Below are positions 19,847-28,708 of a stretch of 64,000 nucleotides of DNA, in pieces. The stretch comes from Tepidicella xavieri (GTDB lineage: Bacteria; Pseudomonadota; Gammaproteobacteria; Burkholderiales; Burkholderiaceae_C). Numbering within the stretch: the first letter of the stretch is position 1; every line of letters starts with the position of its first letter. Both the position numbers and the translations under genes were made by a program. The notes below the pieces were generated by a model that worked only from the letters and a program-made list of their open reading frames with translations, was not told the origin of the DNA and did no database searches. The DNA lies in the NCBI RefSeq assembly GCF_004363315.1, contig NZ_SNYL01000009.1:1-64000 (forward strand). Direction: 5' to 3'.

Positions 19847-21352
19847 TCACCCCCATGAGGCCCAAGCCCCCAACACCCCCAGCCCCAGCAGCACGCCCCA
19901 GCTGAAACGGTCACGCAGGGCAAACTGCAGCGGGTCTTCGCCCTGCAGCTCGCCCCGCCCGGTCTTGAACCACAGCCGCATGACCCACCACAGCAGCAGC
20001 GGCACCGCCGCCCACAGCCATTGCGGGCGCGCATACAGGTCCTGGGCCTGGGCGCTGCCGATGTACAAGGCCAGCACCACCACGGCCACCAGGCTGCTGG
20101 TGATACCCAAGGCCCGCAGCGCGGGCAGATCATCCTGGTGGTAGCCGCGCCCAGGCGCCTGATGGCGATCGGTGTCCAGCAGCAGCTTTTCCAGTTCGGC
20201 ACAGCGCTTGACCAGCGCCAGCCCCAAAAACAGGAACAGCGACATCGCCAGCAACCAGTTCGAGAGCTCCACCCCGGCCACCACCGCGCCGGCCACCAAA
20301 CGCCAGGTGTACAGCCCGGAGAGAATGAGCACATCCAGCAGCGCGATGCGCTTGAGATAGAGCGAATACGCGAGTGTGATGGCGGTATACCCCAGCAACA
20401 GCGCCAGGAATGTCAGCGACAGCCAGCCCCCCAGCAACAGCCCCGCGCCGAGCAACACCCCCGACGCCCCCACGGCCGGCGCAATACTGAGGCGCCCGGC
20501 AGCCAGCGGCCGACGACGCTTGTGCGGATGCCGGCGATCGTTGGGCAGATCCAGCAAATCATTGACGAGATACGTGGCCGAAGCGCACAAGCCGAAGGCC
20601 ACAAAACCCAGCCACACCTGCGCCCAGGCCTGCAGCGCCCACCCGTGAGCCGCCAGCAACGGCACGAACAGCAAAGCATTTTTGGCCCATTGCGTGAGCC
20701 GAGCCGCTTCCAGCCAGGTGCGCCAGGTGGCCGGCTGGCTCGTGAACACTTGCGGCTGGGGATGACACTGACGCAAATCACGCAGCACACCGGACGGCGC
20801 ATCCACCGCCACCGCCTCCTGTGCCGCCTGCCACACCGGCAAGTCATCCCGGCTGTTGCCCGCATAGGCAAAAGCCGCCCAGCCCTGGGCCTGCGCGTGG
20901 CGCCGAATCGCATCGCGCTTGCCTTGCCGGCTCAGATTGACCGCCCCCGCCTCTGGCTGGTTGGTGGCCAGCACCGCGGAAAACAGCCCCAGGTGCTCGG
21001 CCACCGCTTCGGCAATGCGCCGGTCCGCTGCGGTGGCCAACACCAGCGGACGGCCCAAGGCATGCTGCTGGCGCAGCCAATCCAGAAACGCCGGGTGATA
21101 GGGAAGATCCCGCGGGTCTGGCACCACCCACTCGGCCAAGCGGCGCTTGAAATACGCCTTGCCTTTGAACAGCCACGCCAGCACATGCAGCACCATCCAT
21201 GGGCGGCGTCGGATCAACAGCAGCAAGGACTCGTGCAGCGTATCGCTGCGCACCAGCGTGCCGTCCAGGTCCACGTACAGCGGCCAGGCCACGGCACGGA
21301 TGCCAGGATCGCAGCGGGCATCGTCTGAGGCAGATGAAGAGGTGGTCTGCAT
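19847..21352 (-). CDS. HAD phosphatase-UbiA prenyltransferase fusion
   Basis: A 501-residue two-domain protein. Residues about 20-215 form a HAD-type phosphatase (YVDLDGTLVRSDT with the DxDGT nucleophile motif, LATAADRR, then GNSRDDLPVW). Residues about 225-500 form a UbiA-type membrane prenyltransferase with the NDxxD-like motif in YLVNDLLDLPNDRRHPHK and eight or so helices. The UbiA part is close to decaprenyl-phosphate phosphoribosyltransferases, so it may make a polyprenyl-phospho-pentose whose 5-phosphate the HAD part removes. ATG 21352 gives homology from residue 20; the longer frame upstream has none. It is followed by a GT-C transferase. Confidence 0.88.
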   Translation of the reverse strand: MQTTSSSASDDARCDPGIRAVAWPLYVDLDGTLVRSDTLHESLLLLIRRRPWMVLHVLAWLFKGKAYFKRRLAEWVVPDPRDLPYHPAFLDWLRQQHALGRPLVLATAADRRIAEAVAEHLGLFSAVLATNQPEAGAVNLSRQGKRDAIRRHAQAQGWAAFAYAGNSRDDLPVWQAAQEAVAVDAPSGVLRDLRQCHPQPQVFTSQPATWRTWLEAARLTQWAKNALLFVPLLAAHGWALQAWAQVWLGFVAFGLCASATYLVNDLLDLPNDRRHPHKRRRPLAAGRLSIAPAVGASGVLLGAGLLLGGWLSLTFLALLLGYTAITLAYSLYLKRIALLDVLILSGLYTWRLVAGAVVAGVELSNWLLAMSLFLFLGLALVKRCAELEKLLLDTDRHQAPGRGYHQDDLPALRALGITSSLVAVVVLALYIGSAQAQDLYARPQWLWAAVPLLLWWVMRLWFKTGRGELQGEDPLQFALRDRFSWGVLLGLGVLGAWASWG

Positions 21353-21432
21353 GCAAGGTCCGATGTTGCGGTCATTGTAGGCATGGCCCAACGCCTGCGG
21401 TACGATGACACATCCCCACCACCCCACTGCGC

Positions 21433-22419
21433 ATGAGTCCTGCCACGCCTGCCGACCGCCCCGGATTCGCCGTGGCGCAATTGCTGACTGAACCTGAGGG
21501 CCGTCTGGCCGGCCTGTTGTGGCGCTGGCCGACGGCCGCTCTCGCCACCGGGCCACACGCTGATGCGTGGCAGCAACTGACCGTCCACGCAGCCTGTTTC
21601 GCTTTGCGCAATGAAACACCGGCTGAAGATGTGGACACCCTGGCCACAGCCGGCTGCCGCCTCCTCAATGAGGCCAACGTGACATTGGCTTCCTCCAGCC
21701 CAACGGAGCCTGGCGCTTGGACGGCTGGCCCTTGGTATTTGAACGCCCCAGCCGCCGCAGTCGCTGGCGCACAAGCGGCCTCGCGGCAACGGGCGTTCCA
21801 ACTGCTGCAACTGGTCTCGGCCGACGCCGATACCCACGACATCGAGGAAGTATTCCGGCAGGATGCGCAACTCTCCTACCAATTGCTGCGGCTGGTCAAC
21901 TCGGTGGCCTTTGGCGCCAGACGCGAAATCACCAGCTTCCGCCAAGCCATCCTGCTGGTAGGCCGTCAGCCGCTCAAGCGTTGGCTCAACCTGCTGCTGT
22001 TCACTGCCCGCGACGACGATGCACGCGGCGCCTTGCTGATGACCCACGTCTCGCTACGGGCGCGCGGCATGGAACTGCTGGCCCAGGCCATCGGACACGA
22101 CAAGTCCGAACAGGATCAGGCCTTCATCGTCGGCATGTTCTCGCTGCTGGGCGTGCTGTTCGGCCGCCCGCTGGCCGAAGTGTTGCGGCCCCTGCAGCTC
22201 ACCGAGACACTGCGTGCCGCAGTGCTCGAACGCCACGGGCCTCTGGGGCAGCTCCTGCAGGCATGGGAAACGCTGGAAGCGGCCGACCCGCAGCGCATCG
22301 CATCGAGCTGGGGCTGCTTTCCAGTGAGTGCGTCCACCGCGCAAGGGGTGGTGATCGACGCCTGTGCATGGGCCTGGCAGCTGAGTCGAAACCAGACCAA
22401 CCATGGCACGGGCCACTGA
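21433..22419 (+). CDS. HDOD-domain signalling protein (YuxH-like)
   Basis: A 328-residue protein. The C-terminal portion from about residue 115 is an HDOD domain (QRAFQLLQLVSADADTHDIE, QLSYQLLRLVNSVAFG, EITSFRQAILLVGRQPLKRW), a non-catalytic relative of HD phosphohydrolases. It lacks the metal HD pair. The N-terminal 110 residues look like a remnant EAL domain, as in YuxH proteins. Such proteins act as adaptors in c-di-GMP and motility signalling. It overlaps the next gene (PAS-GGDEF-EAL) by 17 nt, which indicates co-translation. No direct target is visible. Confidence 0.85.
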   Translation: MSPATPADRPGFAVAQLLTEPEGRLAGLLWRWPTAALATGPHADAWQQLTVHAACFALRNETPAEDVDTLATAGCRLLNEANVTLASSSPTEPGAWTAGPWYLNAPAAAVAGAQAASRQRAFQLLQLVSADADTHDIEEVFRQDAQLSYQLLRLVNSVAFGARREITSFRQAILLVGRQPLKRWLNLLLFTARDDDARGALLMTHVSLRARGMELLAQAIGHDKSEQDQAFIVGMFSLLGVLFGRPLAEVLRPLQLTETLRAAVLERHGPLGQLLQAWETLEAADPQRIASSWGCFPVSASTAQGVVIDACAWAWQLSRNQTNHGTGH

Positions 22420-24436
22420 ATCCTCCGAAACCGCTGCGTCCCAGCCGTGCGTGCGGCTCGACCTGGCTGGCTTCATCACCGGCTGGAACGATGCCGCAGC
22501 CCGCTTTTTCGGCTACTCGGCCGATGAGGTGTTGGGTCAGCACTTGCTGTTCCTCAACTTGCAAGAAGGCGAGGATCTGGCCGAGCTCGGGAGCCTGGGC
22601 GACGGGGCCGAGGCCATTTCCACCATCGTGTATCGCCGCACCAAGGACGGACAGGCCGCCAAAGCCCGCCTGACGCTGAGCGTGGAGCGCAATGCCGCCG
22701 GCACACCGGTGGCGCTGTGCGCCCGCTACGACCCGCTCAGCCTTGACATCCCACTGCAAGACCGCTTGCGCCTGTATGTCCACATCATTGAGGACAGCTC
22801 CCAAGGTGTGCTGGTGACCGATGAGAGCGGCCACATCGTGATGGTCAACCGGGCTTTCACCGAAATCACCGGTTACAGCGCTGAAGAAGCAATCGGGCGC
22901 ACCCCGGATTTGCTGCGTTCCGGCCGCCACGACGCAGAATTCCGCGCCCAAGTGCAGGCAGCCATGAAAGGAGCAGGCCTGTGGATTGGCGAAATCATGG
23001 GCCGGCGCAAAAACGGGGAGGTGTTCCCGCAATCCGTCTGTATCAGCGCGGTGCGCAACGAGCAGGGCCAAGTCACACACGCCTTTTCCATCTTTTCTGA
23101 CATCAGCCATCACCAAGAAACCGAGCAACGGCTGCAAAGGTTGGCCAACTTCGATCATGTCACCAACCTGCCCAACCGGCTGCTTCTCGGTCAGCTCATG
23201 ACGCAAGCCCTGGCTCAGGCCAAACGCAGCGGCGAGTGTGGTGCGGTGCTGGTTCTGCATCTGCATCGGCTCAGCTGGGTGTATGACACCTTCGGGCACG
23301 ACGTCGGGGACGAATACATCGCGCAGGCCGCACGCCGGCTCCAGGATGGCCTGCGCGAGCAGGACATCCTGGCACGCCTTGGCCACGACAAACTGGCCAT
23401 CACCCTCATCAACATGCGCCAGCCAGAACACGCCGCAGTAGTGGCGCAGAAGCTGCTGACTCAGCTCGGCCGTACCCTGCCGGTGCAAGGTCACGAGCTG
23501 GATGCCCCGGCATCGATCGGCATTGCGCTGTACCCGGGCAACGGCATGGAGACGGCCGGGCTGCTGCGCTATGCCGAAATCGCCTGCCAGCGCGCCGGCA
23601 CGGGCCATGACGCACCCATCGTCTTCTTCAGCGAGGACATGAATCAGAAAGCCACCGAGCGCTTCCGTCTCGAAGGCGAGCTGCGTCAGGCCATCGCGCA
23701 CGGCCAGTTGGAACTGTTCCATCAACCCAAGGTCAGCCTGCGCAACGGCCGCATCGTGGGCGCCGAAGCCTTGCTGCGATGGAACCACCCGCGCCACGGC
23801 CTGCTCACCCCCGGGCATTTCATCCCCTTGGCCGAAGACACCAGCCTCATCCTCGAACTCGGTGAATGGGTACTTGCCGAAGCTTGCCGCCAGATCATGC
23901 TATGGCGCTCCACCGGCCTCGACATGCCGCCGCTGGCCATCAACCTCTCGGCCCGGCAGTTTGACCGCCACTTGCCCAAACGCATCGAGCGGCTGCTCGA
24001 CAGCTTCCGGATCTCGCCGCAGCACCTCAAGCTCGAAATCACCGAAAGCCTCATGGTGCGCAACCCCGACGAGGTCATTCACATCATGAACGAGCTGGCC
24101 GCCATGGGGCTGGGGATTGCGCTGGACGATTTCGGCACCGGTTACTCCAGCCTGGCCTACCTCAAACGCTTTCCCATCACCACCCTCAAGATCGACCGAT
24201 CCTTCGTCATTGGCGTACCCCACCAGCCCAATGACTGCGCCATCGCACAGGCCATCGTGACCATGGGGAAACAATTGCGACAGGAAATCGTGGCCGAAGG
24301 TGTGGAAAATCGCGAGCAGATGCATTACCTGCGCCAACTGGGTTGCGACCAACTCCAGGGTTACCTGTTCAGTCAACCGCTGCCCGCCTCCCAATACGAA
24401 CGCCTGGTGCGCGACGATGTGCGCCTGGCCCTTTGA
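22403..24436 (+). CDS. PAS-PAS-GGDEF-EAL protein, probable c-di-GMP phosphodiesterase
   Basis: A soluble 677-residue sensor-effector with no membrane segment. PAS 1 lies at about 12-115, PAS 2 at about 125-235 (VMVNRAFTEITGYSAEEAIG), GGDEF at about 245-405 and EAL at about 425-665. The GGDEF signature is degenerate, reading LGHDK (residues 326-330), so cyclase activity should be lost. The EAL domain keeps its key blocks: E455-A-L, NLSARQF, ITESLM, D575-D-F-G-T-G-Y and IVAEGVE. Hydrolysis of c-di-GMP is therefore the predicted activity, modulated by PAS ligands. It overlaps the HDOD gene upstream, and a TSUP gene follows after 12 nt. Confidence 0.93.
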   Translation: MARATESSETAASQPCVRLDLAGFITGWNDAAARFFGYSADEVLGQHLLFLNLQEGEDLAELGSLGDGAEAISTIVYRRTKDGQAAKARLTLSVERNAAGTPVALCARYDPLSLDIPLQDRLRLYVHIIEDSSQGVLVTDESGHIVMVNRAFTEITGYSAEEAIGRTPDLLRSGRHDAEFRAQVQAAMKGAGLWIGEIMGRRKNGEVFPQSVCISAVRNEQGQVTHAFSIFSDISHHQETEQRLQRLANFDHVTNLPNRLLLGQLMTQALAQAKRSGECGAVLVLHLHRLSWVYDTFGHDVGDEYIAQAARRLQDGLREQDILARLGHDKLAITLINMRQPEHAAVVAQKLLTQLGRTLPVQGHELDAPASIGIALYPGNGMETAGLLRYAEIACQRAGTGHDAPIVFFSEDMNQKATERFRLEGELRQAIAHGQLELFHQPKVSLRNGRIVGAEALLRWNHPRHGLLTPGHFIPLAEDTSLILELGEWVLAEACRQIMLWRSTGLDMPPLAINLSARQFDRHLPKRIERLLDSFRISPQHLKLEITESLMVRNPDEVIHIMNELAAMGLGIALDDFGTGYSSLAYLKRFPITTLKIDRSFVIGVPHQPNDCAIAQAIVTMGKQLRQEIVAEGVENREQMHYLRQLGCDQLQGYLFSQPLPASQYERLVRDDVRLAL

Positions 24437-24448
24437 CGGTTTTCTCTG

Positions 24449-25210
24449 ATGGATGTCCTGTTCATGCCCGCCTTGCTGGCGGCAGCGGCTTTTGCGGCCG
24501 GTGTGCTCAACGCGATTGCCGGTGGCGGCAGCTTCCTGACCTTCCCGGCCCTGGTATTTGCCGGCATTCCCCCCATCGTCGCCAATGCCACCAGCGCGCT
24601 GGCCGTCAGCCCCGGCTACATGGGCAGCACCCTGGGCTTCAAGGCCGAATTGGCCCAGCTACCCGCCCGGCGCTTGCGCCACGAAACCCTGATCGCCGCG
24701 ACTGGCGGCGTGGCCGGCGCCCTGTTGCTGCTCGTCACCCCGGCACACGTGTTTCGGGGCCTCGTGCCCTGGCTGCTGCTGTTTGCCACGGCGCTGTTCC
24801 TGCTGGGCCCCAAACTGGCCGGCTTGAGCCCCACCCATGAGGGGGCCGCCCACCCCTTGGAACGCTGGCGCGCCCTGGGCTTGCTGGGTGTGGCCATTTA
24901 CGGGGGCTACTTCAACGGCGGCCTAGGCATCCTGCTCATGGCGCTGTACACGGTCACGGGCGAGCGCAGCCTGCACACCACCAATGCCCTGAAAAACCTG
25001 AATTCGCTGGTGCTCTCCCTCTTGTCGGTCATCACCTTTGCGGTGGCTGGCGCCATCGCCTGGGGGCCGGCCATTCTGATGATGATCGCGGCCACCGCCG
25101 GTGGCTATGCGGGCGCGCACTGGTCCAAACGCCTGCCCATCCCTTGGGTACGGGCAGTGGTGATTGCCACCGGCCTGGTGATGAGTGCCCTGTTTTTCTG
25201 GCGCGGATGA
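24449..25210 (+). CDS. TSUP-family (TauE/SafE) transporter
   Basis: A 253-residue membrane protein with seven or eight hydrophobic segments and the TSUP double-repeat. The first repeat reads AGVLNAIAGGGSFLTFPALV and the second GVAIYGGYFNGGLGILLMAL, with the conserved GGG/GG turns. Family members export or import sulfite, sulfonates or other organosulfur compounds. It follows the PAS-EAL gene by 12 nt and precedes the DUF3445 gene by 4 nt, so it shares their operon. The substrate is unknown. It is the second putative sulfur-anion transporter in the window after the TDT protein. Confidence 0.9.
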   Translation: MDVLFMPALLAAAAFAAGVLNAIAGGGSFLTFPALVFAGIPPIVANATSALAVSPGYMGSTLGFKAELAQLPARRLRHETLIAATGGVAGALLLLVTPAHVFRGLVPWLLLFATALFLLGPKLAGLSPTHEGAAHPLERWRALGLLGVAIYGGYFNGGLGILLMALYTVTGERSLHTTNALKNLNSLVLSLLSVITFAVAGAIAWGPAILMMIAATAGGYAGAHWSKRLPIPWVRAVVIATGLVMSALFFWRG

Positions 25211-25214
25211 CACG

Positions 25215-26069
25215 ATGAACCCTATCGACCTGATCCCTCCGCACGCACTGCCGGCCCCGATCACCCCGGCCGAGCGGATGCCCTGGCCCGTCCACAGCCC
25301 GTTTCGCATGCGTCCGGGCCTCAGCCATCTGGCCCAGGCCGAGGCGCCGCGCCTGTTTCTGCGCGACGACCTCGCCCCGGCCTACCAGGTGGCCAAAGCC
25401 CGGGTTCTGCAGGAAGCCCGCGATGAAGCGCTGGTGGGGCAAACCGATGCCGCGATCCTGCAGGCCATCGCCGATGCGTATGGGGCGGAAACCGGCCTCT
25501 CGATCGCCCCGACACTCGATGCGCTCAGCCTGAACCTGCAGGAGGACTTCGTGGTGCTGCGCGATCGCGGGCAGATGGTGACGGAATGCCTGTCGGTCTG
25601 CTTCCCTTCCAACTGGCGGCCCCAGGAAAAACATGGGCAAGACTTCGCCACGATTCACGCGCCAGTGGCCGACAACGCATTGTTGCTGGCGGGCGCCGCG
25701 GGGCTGATGGATCTCGCTTTCCGTCGCCACCGGATGCAGCGGCATGTCTGGCTGCTCACCCCCACGCCTGCTTTGTCGCTGCCCCCCCATGCGCAGCGCA
25801 GCCGCTGGGACGCCTTGGCCGATGCCAGCGGCTCTGCGCTGCTGGAGGGCACATGGTGGCGGATCGAGCGGCAGACCACCCTGCCCCTGCCAGCCCTGCA
25901 GGCAGGGGTGTTCTTCATCCGCGTGATGGTGTGTCCATTGACGCAGGTGCTCGCAGTGGCGTCCGAGCGGGCGGCCGAACTGCGCGCCGTCCTCGCCTCG
26001 ATGAGCGAGGCCGTGGTGGCCTACCGTGGCATGAGCGCGGTGCGCGACCGCCTGGTGGCCGCCCTCTGA
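25215..26069 (+). CDS. DUF3445 protein (heme-dependent oxidative N-demethylase alpha-like)
   Basis: A soluble 284-residue protein with the DUF3445/HODM alpha-subunit layout: FRMRPGLSHL near the N-terminus, LNLQEDFVVLRDRG in the middle, LSVCFPSNWRPQEKHGQDFATIHAPV (a strongly conserved block) and VFFIRVMVCPLTQV near the end. The archetype is a heme protein that removes methyl groups from dimethylamine, with other subunits. Those partner subunits are not present here, so a stand-alone role is likely and unknown. It starts 4 nt after the TSUP gene. It is convergent with the Liv-type binding protein, with 33 bp between their stop codons. Confidence 0.8.
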   Translation: MNPIDLIPPHALPAPITPAERMPWPVHSPFRMRPGLSHLAQAEAPRLFLRDDLAPAYQVAKARVLQEARDEALVGQTDAAILQAIADAYGAETGLSIAPTLDALSLNLQEDFVVLRDRGQMVTECLSVCFPSNWRPQEKHGQDFATIHAPVADNALLLAGAAGLMDLAFRRHRMQRHVWLLTPTPALSLPPHAQRSRWDALADASGSALLEGTWWRIERQTTLPLPALQAGVFFIRVMVCPLTQVLAVASERAAELRAVLASMSEAVVAYRGMSAVRDRLVAAL

Positions 26070-26102
26070 CCCCGGCGGGGCATGGCAGGGCGCCAGGCGG
26101 GC

Positions 26103-27473
26103 TCACGGGCGGCTCATCTGGCAAGTGTGCGGCTGCTCGGCCGCTTGTGGCGGCAATTGCCGGATGACTCTGAAGCCGTAGCCAGACCCTTCCACATCGA
26201 ACGGGACCCCGGGGGTGCCCTGACGCTCCATCACCGCCACCACCAGCGATTGCTGGGCCTGATGATCGGCCGCCCGCATGGTCAGGCGCTGGCCGGCCAG
26301 CGTGACGTCGGCACGCTCCAGTTGCCGGGCAATCGCCAGCGCATCAGGCACCTGCCCCGGGGGCAGCCCCGCGCCAGCGCGCTCGATGGCCTGCGCCAAC
26401 GCCTCCATCATCAGCTGCATGCGCATGTGGACGTAATCATCCTGCGGGCGCGGGAAACGCTGGCGAAATGCCTCATAGAACGCTCGCGATTCGGCGGTGG
26501 GCACATTGGGAAACCAATCGGCCACGGCAATCACCCGACCGATCCCGGCATCACCCATGGCAGCCGGTGCGCCCAGGGCATTGCCGTAAAACGTGTAGAA
26601 CTTGCCTGTGTAACCCGCCTCGCGCGCGGCCTTGACGAGCAACGTCAGATCGTTGCCCCAGTTGCCGGTGATCACTGCGTCGGCACCACTGGCGCGGATC
26701 TTGGTGATGTAAGGCAGAAAATCTTTGATGCGCCCGAGCGGGTGCAACTCGTCGCCGACGATGCGCACGTCGGGGCGCTGGATGGCCAATTGCCGCCGCG
26801 CCTCGCGCAGCACGGCTTGTCCGAAGCTGTAGTCCTGCCCGAGCAAATAGACGCTGCGCACCTCGCGGTCGTCCTTGAGCACGTCCATCAGCGCGGCCAT
26901 GCGCATGTCGGCATGGGCGTCGAAACGGAAGTGCCAGAAATTGCAGCGCTCGTTCGTCAGAACCGGGTCCACGGCGGCGTAGTTGAGAAACACCACGCGA
27001 CGCGCTGGGTCGCGCTCGTTGTGCCGCTGAATGGCTTCGATCAACCCCGCGGCCACCGCCGATGAATTGCCCTGCATCACGATGCCGATGTGCGCATCGA
27101 TGGCCGATCGCAGCGCAGACAAGGCTTCCTCGGTCTGCCCTTTGCTGTCGAAGCGCTCGATCTGCAGCGCTCTGGCGCCCCCCGGCAAGGGCACGCCACC
27201 GCGGGCGTTGACGCGCTCGGCCGCCCAGACCAGGTTGCGGAATACGGCCTCACCGGTGTTGGCCATGGGGCCAGAAAGGCCCTCGATCATGGCGATGCGG
27301 ATCGGCGCCAGCTGACCCTGGCGCCCGGTGCCGGCTGGCTGCGCCATGACGGCCACGGCAGCCAGCGTCAACCCCGCCACGGCCAGACCCCGGCCCATCA
27401 CCCCCATCCAGGAACGCCGCCCCAGCCGCGGCATCCCCCACACACGCGAGGTCTTGCTCATCTTCACACGCAT
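26103..27473 (-). CDS. Liv-type ABC transporter periplasmic binding protein
   Basis: A 456-residue class I substrate-binding protein (branched-chain amino acid/amide type). A twin-helix signal region (MGRGLAVAGLTLAAVAVMAQ) precedes the mature start APIRIAMIEGLSGPMANTGE. The first lobe holds NSSAVAAGLIEA and VVFLNYAAVDP, and the second holds YLLGQDYSFGQAVLRE and VITGNWGNDLTLLVKAA. The family binds amino acids, amides, urea or aromatic acids for a LivHMGF importer. No permease or ATPase genes are adjacent. This suggests an orphan binding protein that works with a transporter encoded elsewhere or acts in sensing. ATG 27473 is my choice; 27491 is also possible. Confidence 0.87.
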   Translation of the reverse strand: MRVKMSKTSRVWGMPRLGRRSWMGVMGRGLAVAGLTLAAVAVMAQPAGTGRQGQLAPIRIAMIEGLSGPMANTGEAVFRNLVWAAERVNARGGVPLPGGARALQIERFDSKGQTEEALSALRSAIDAHIGIVMQGNSSAVAAGLIEAIQRHNERDPARRVVFLNYAAVDPVLTNERCNFWHFRFDAHADMRMAALMDVLKDDREVRSVYLLGQDYSFGQAVLREARRQLAIQRPDVRIVGDELHPLGRIKDFLPYITKIRASGADAVITGNWGNDLTLLVKAAREAGYTGKFYTFYGNALGAPAAMGDAGIGRVIAVADWFPNVPTAESRAFYEAFRQRFPRPQDDYVHMRMQLMMEALAQAIERAGAGLPPGQVPDALAIARQLERADVTLAGQRLTMRAADHQAQQSLVVAVMERQGTPGVPFDVEGSGYGFRVIRQLPPQAAEQPHTCQMSRP

Positions 27474-27589
27474 CACTGCTCCCAACATCATGTCGCCAAC
27501 CCCGAGCCAGGCGCGGGGCGCGCCAGTTTACTGCACCGCATCACGGGCGATGTAAAGCGGGCGATGTAAAGCACGCACTTCGGCGCCAC

Positions 27590-28645
27590 TCAGGCCGAGA
27601 GTTCAGCCAGCGGCCAGCGGGGCCGCACATCAAACGCATAGGAACCGCCCACCCGGCGGTCAGCCGCGGCAAGCGGCACCAAGCCCGCTTGCAGGCGCAT
27701 GCCCGCTGCCAGGGCGATCATGGCCCCGTTGTCGGTACACAGATGCAGCTCCGGGTAGTGCACCCTCACACCGGCGCGGGCGCAGGCCGCATCGAGCTGC
27801 TGCCGCAACAGCGCATTGGCCCCGACGCCACCGGCCACGACCAGGCGTCGCAGCCCGGTGCGCTGCAGGGCCGTCATGGACTTGCGAACCAGCACCTCCA
27901 CGATCGCCGCCTGCGTGGCCGCTGCCAGATCGGCCTTGCGCGCCTCCAGCGCGTCACCCAGCTTGCGAACCTGCGTCAGCACCGCCGTCTTGAGACCGGC
28001 AAAAGAAAAATCCAAATCGCCACTGTGCAGCAAGGGGCGCGGCAAAGCGAAGGCCTGGGCATCGCCCTGCTGCGCCAGGCGCGACAAGGCCGGCCCACCG
28101 GGATAGCCCAGACCGAGCAGCTTGGCCGATTTGTCAAACGCCTCGCCCGCAGCATCATCGATGGTCTCGCCCAACAGCTCATAACGCCCCACGCCGTCCA
28201 CGCGCATGAGCTGGGTGTGCCCCCCAGACACCAGCAAGGCCACGAAAGGAAAGGCAGGCGGATCGGCGCTGAGAAAAGGCGAGAGCAAATGCCCTTCGAG
28301 GTGGTGGACGCCCAGCGTAGGCCGTCCCAACGCCGCAGCCATCGCGCAGGCCACGCCCGCGCCCACCAGCAGGGCCCCGGCCAACCCCGGCCCGCGGGTG
28401 TAGGCGATCCAGTCCAGCGCCTGCAGCGTCGTGCCCGCCTGCCTCAACACCGCTTCGGTCAGCGGCAGCACGCGGCGGATGTGATCTCGACTGGCCAGCT
28501 CAGGCACCACCCCGCCATAGGCCCGATGCATGTCGATCTGGCTGTGCAAGGCGTGCCCCAGCAGGCGCGGCACTGCGCCCGCGCCGGTTTCCACCAGCGC
28601 CACCCCCGTCTCGTCACAGGAGGACTCGATACCCAAAATCAGCAT
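27590..28645 (-). CDS. tsaD: tRNA N6-adenosine threonylcarbamoyltransferase TsaD
   Basis: A 351-residue protein of the Kae1/TsaD family that attaches threonylcarbamoyl to A37 of ANN-decoding tRNAs with TsaB and TsaE. It opens [19 protein letters not shown]. The metal-binding motif is [10 protein letters not shown], followed by [45 protein letters not shown] and [16 protein letters not shown] 28645 gives the canonical start. The coding start of nasR lies 63 bp away on the other strand. In many bacteria tsaD is next to rpsU, but not here. Confidence 0.97.
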   Translation of the reverse strand: MLILGIESSCDETGVALVETGAGAVPRLLGHALHSQIDMHRAYGGVVPELASRDHIRRVLPLTEAVLRQAGTTLQALDWIAYTRGPGLAGALLVGAGVACAMAAALGRPTLGVHHLEGHLLSPFLSADPPAFPFVALLVSGGHTQLMRVDGVGRYELLGETIDDAAGEAFDKSAKLLGLGYPGGPALSRLAQQGDAQAFALPRPLLHSGDLDFSFAGLKTAVLTQVRKLGDALEARKADLAAATQAAIVEVLVRKSMTALQRTGLRRLVVAGGVGANALLRQQLDAACARAGVRVHYPELHLCTDNGAMIALAAGMRLQAGLVPLAAADRRVGGSYAFDVRPRWPLAELSA

Positions 28646-28678
28646 GGCGTTAGTGTAAGGGGCCATTCTTGCCCACAA

Positions 28679-28694
28679 CGGCATAAATGTTGCT
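28679..28694 (+). promoter_or_regulatory. Possible sigma-54 promoter ahead of nasR
   Basis: CGGCAT-AAATG-TTGCT (28679-28694) matches the sigma-54 -24/-12 form (TGGCAC-N5-TTGCA) at the GG and GC positions. A start about 12 nt downstream of the GC would be at 28705, giving only a 4-nt leader before the nasR ATG at 28709. That would be almost leaderless, and no ribosome binding site is seen. The match could be fortuitous. Confidence 0.3.
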
Positions 28695-28708
28695 ATGCAG
28701 CATATTGA

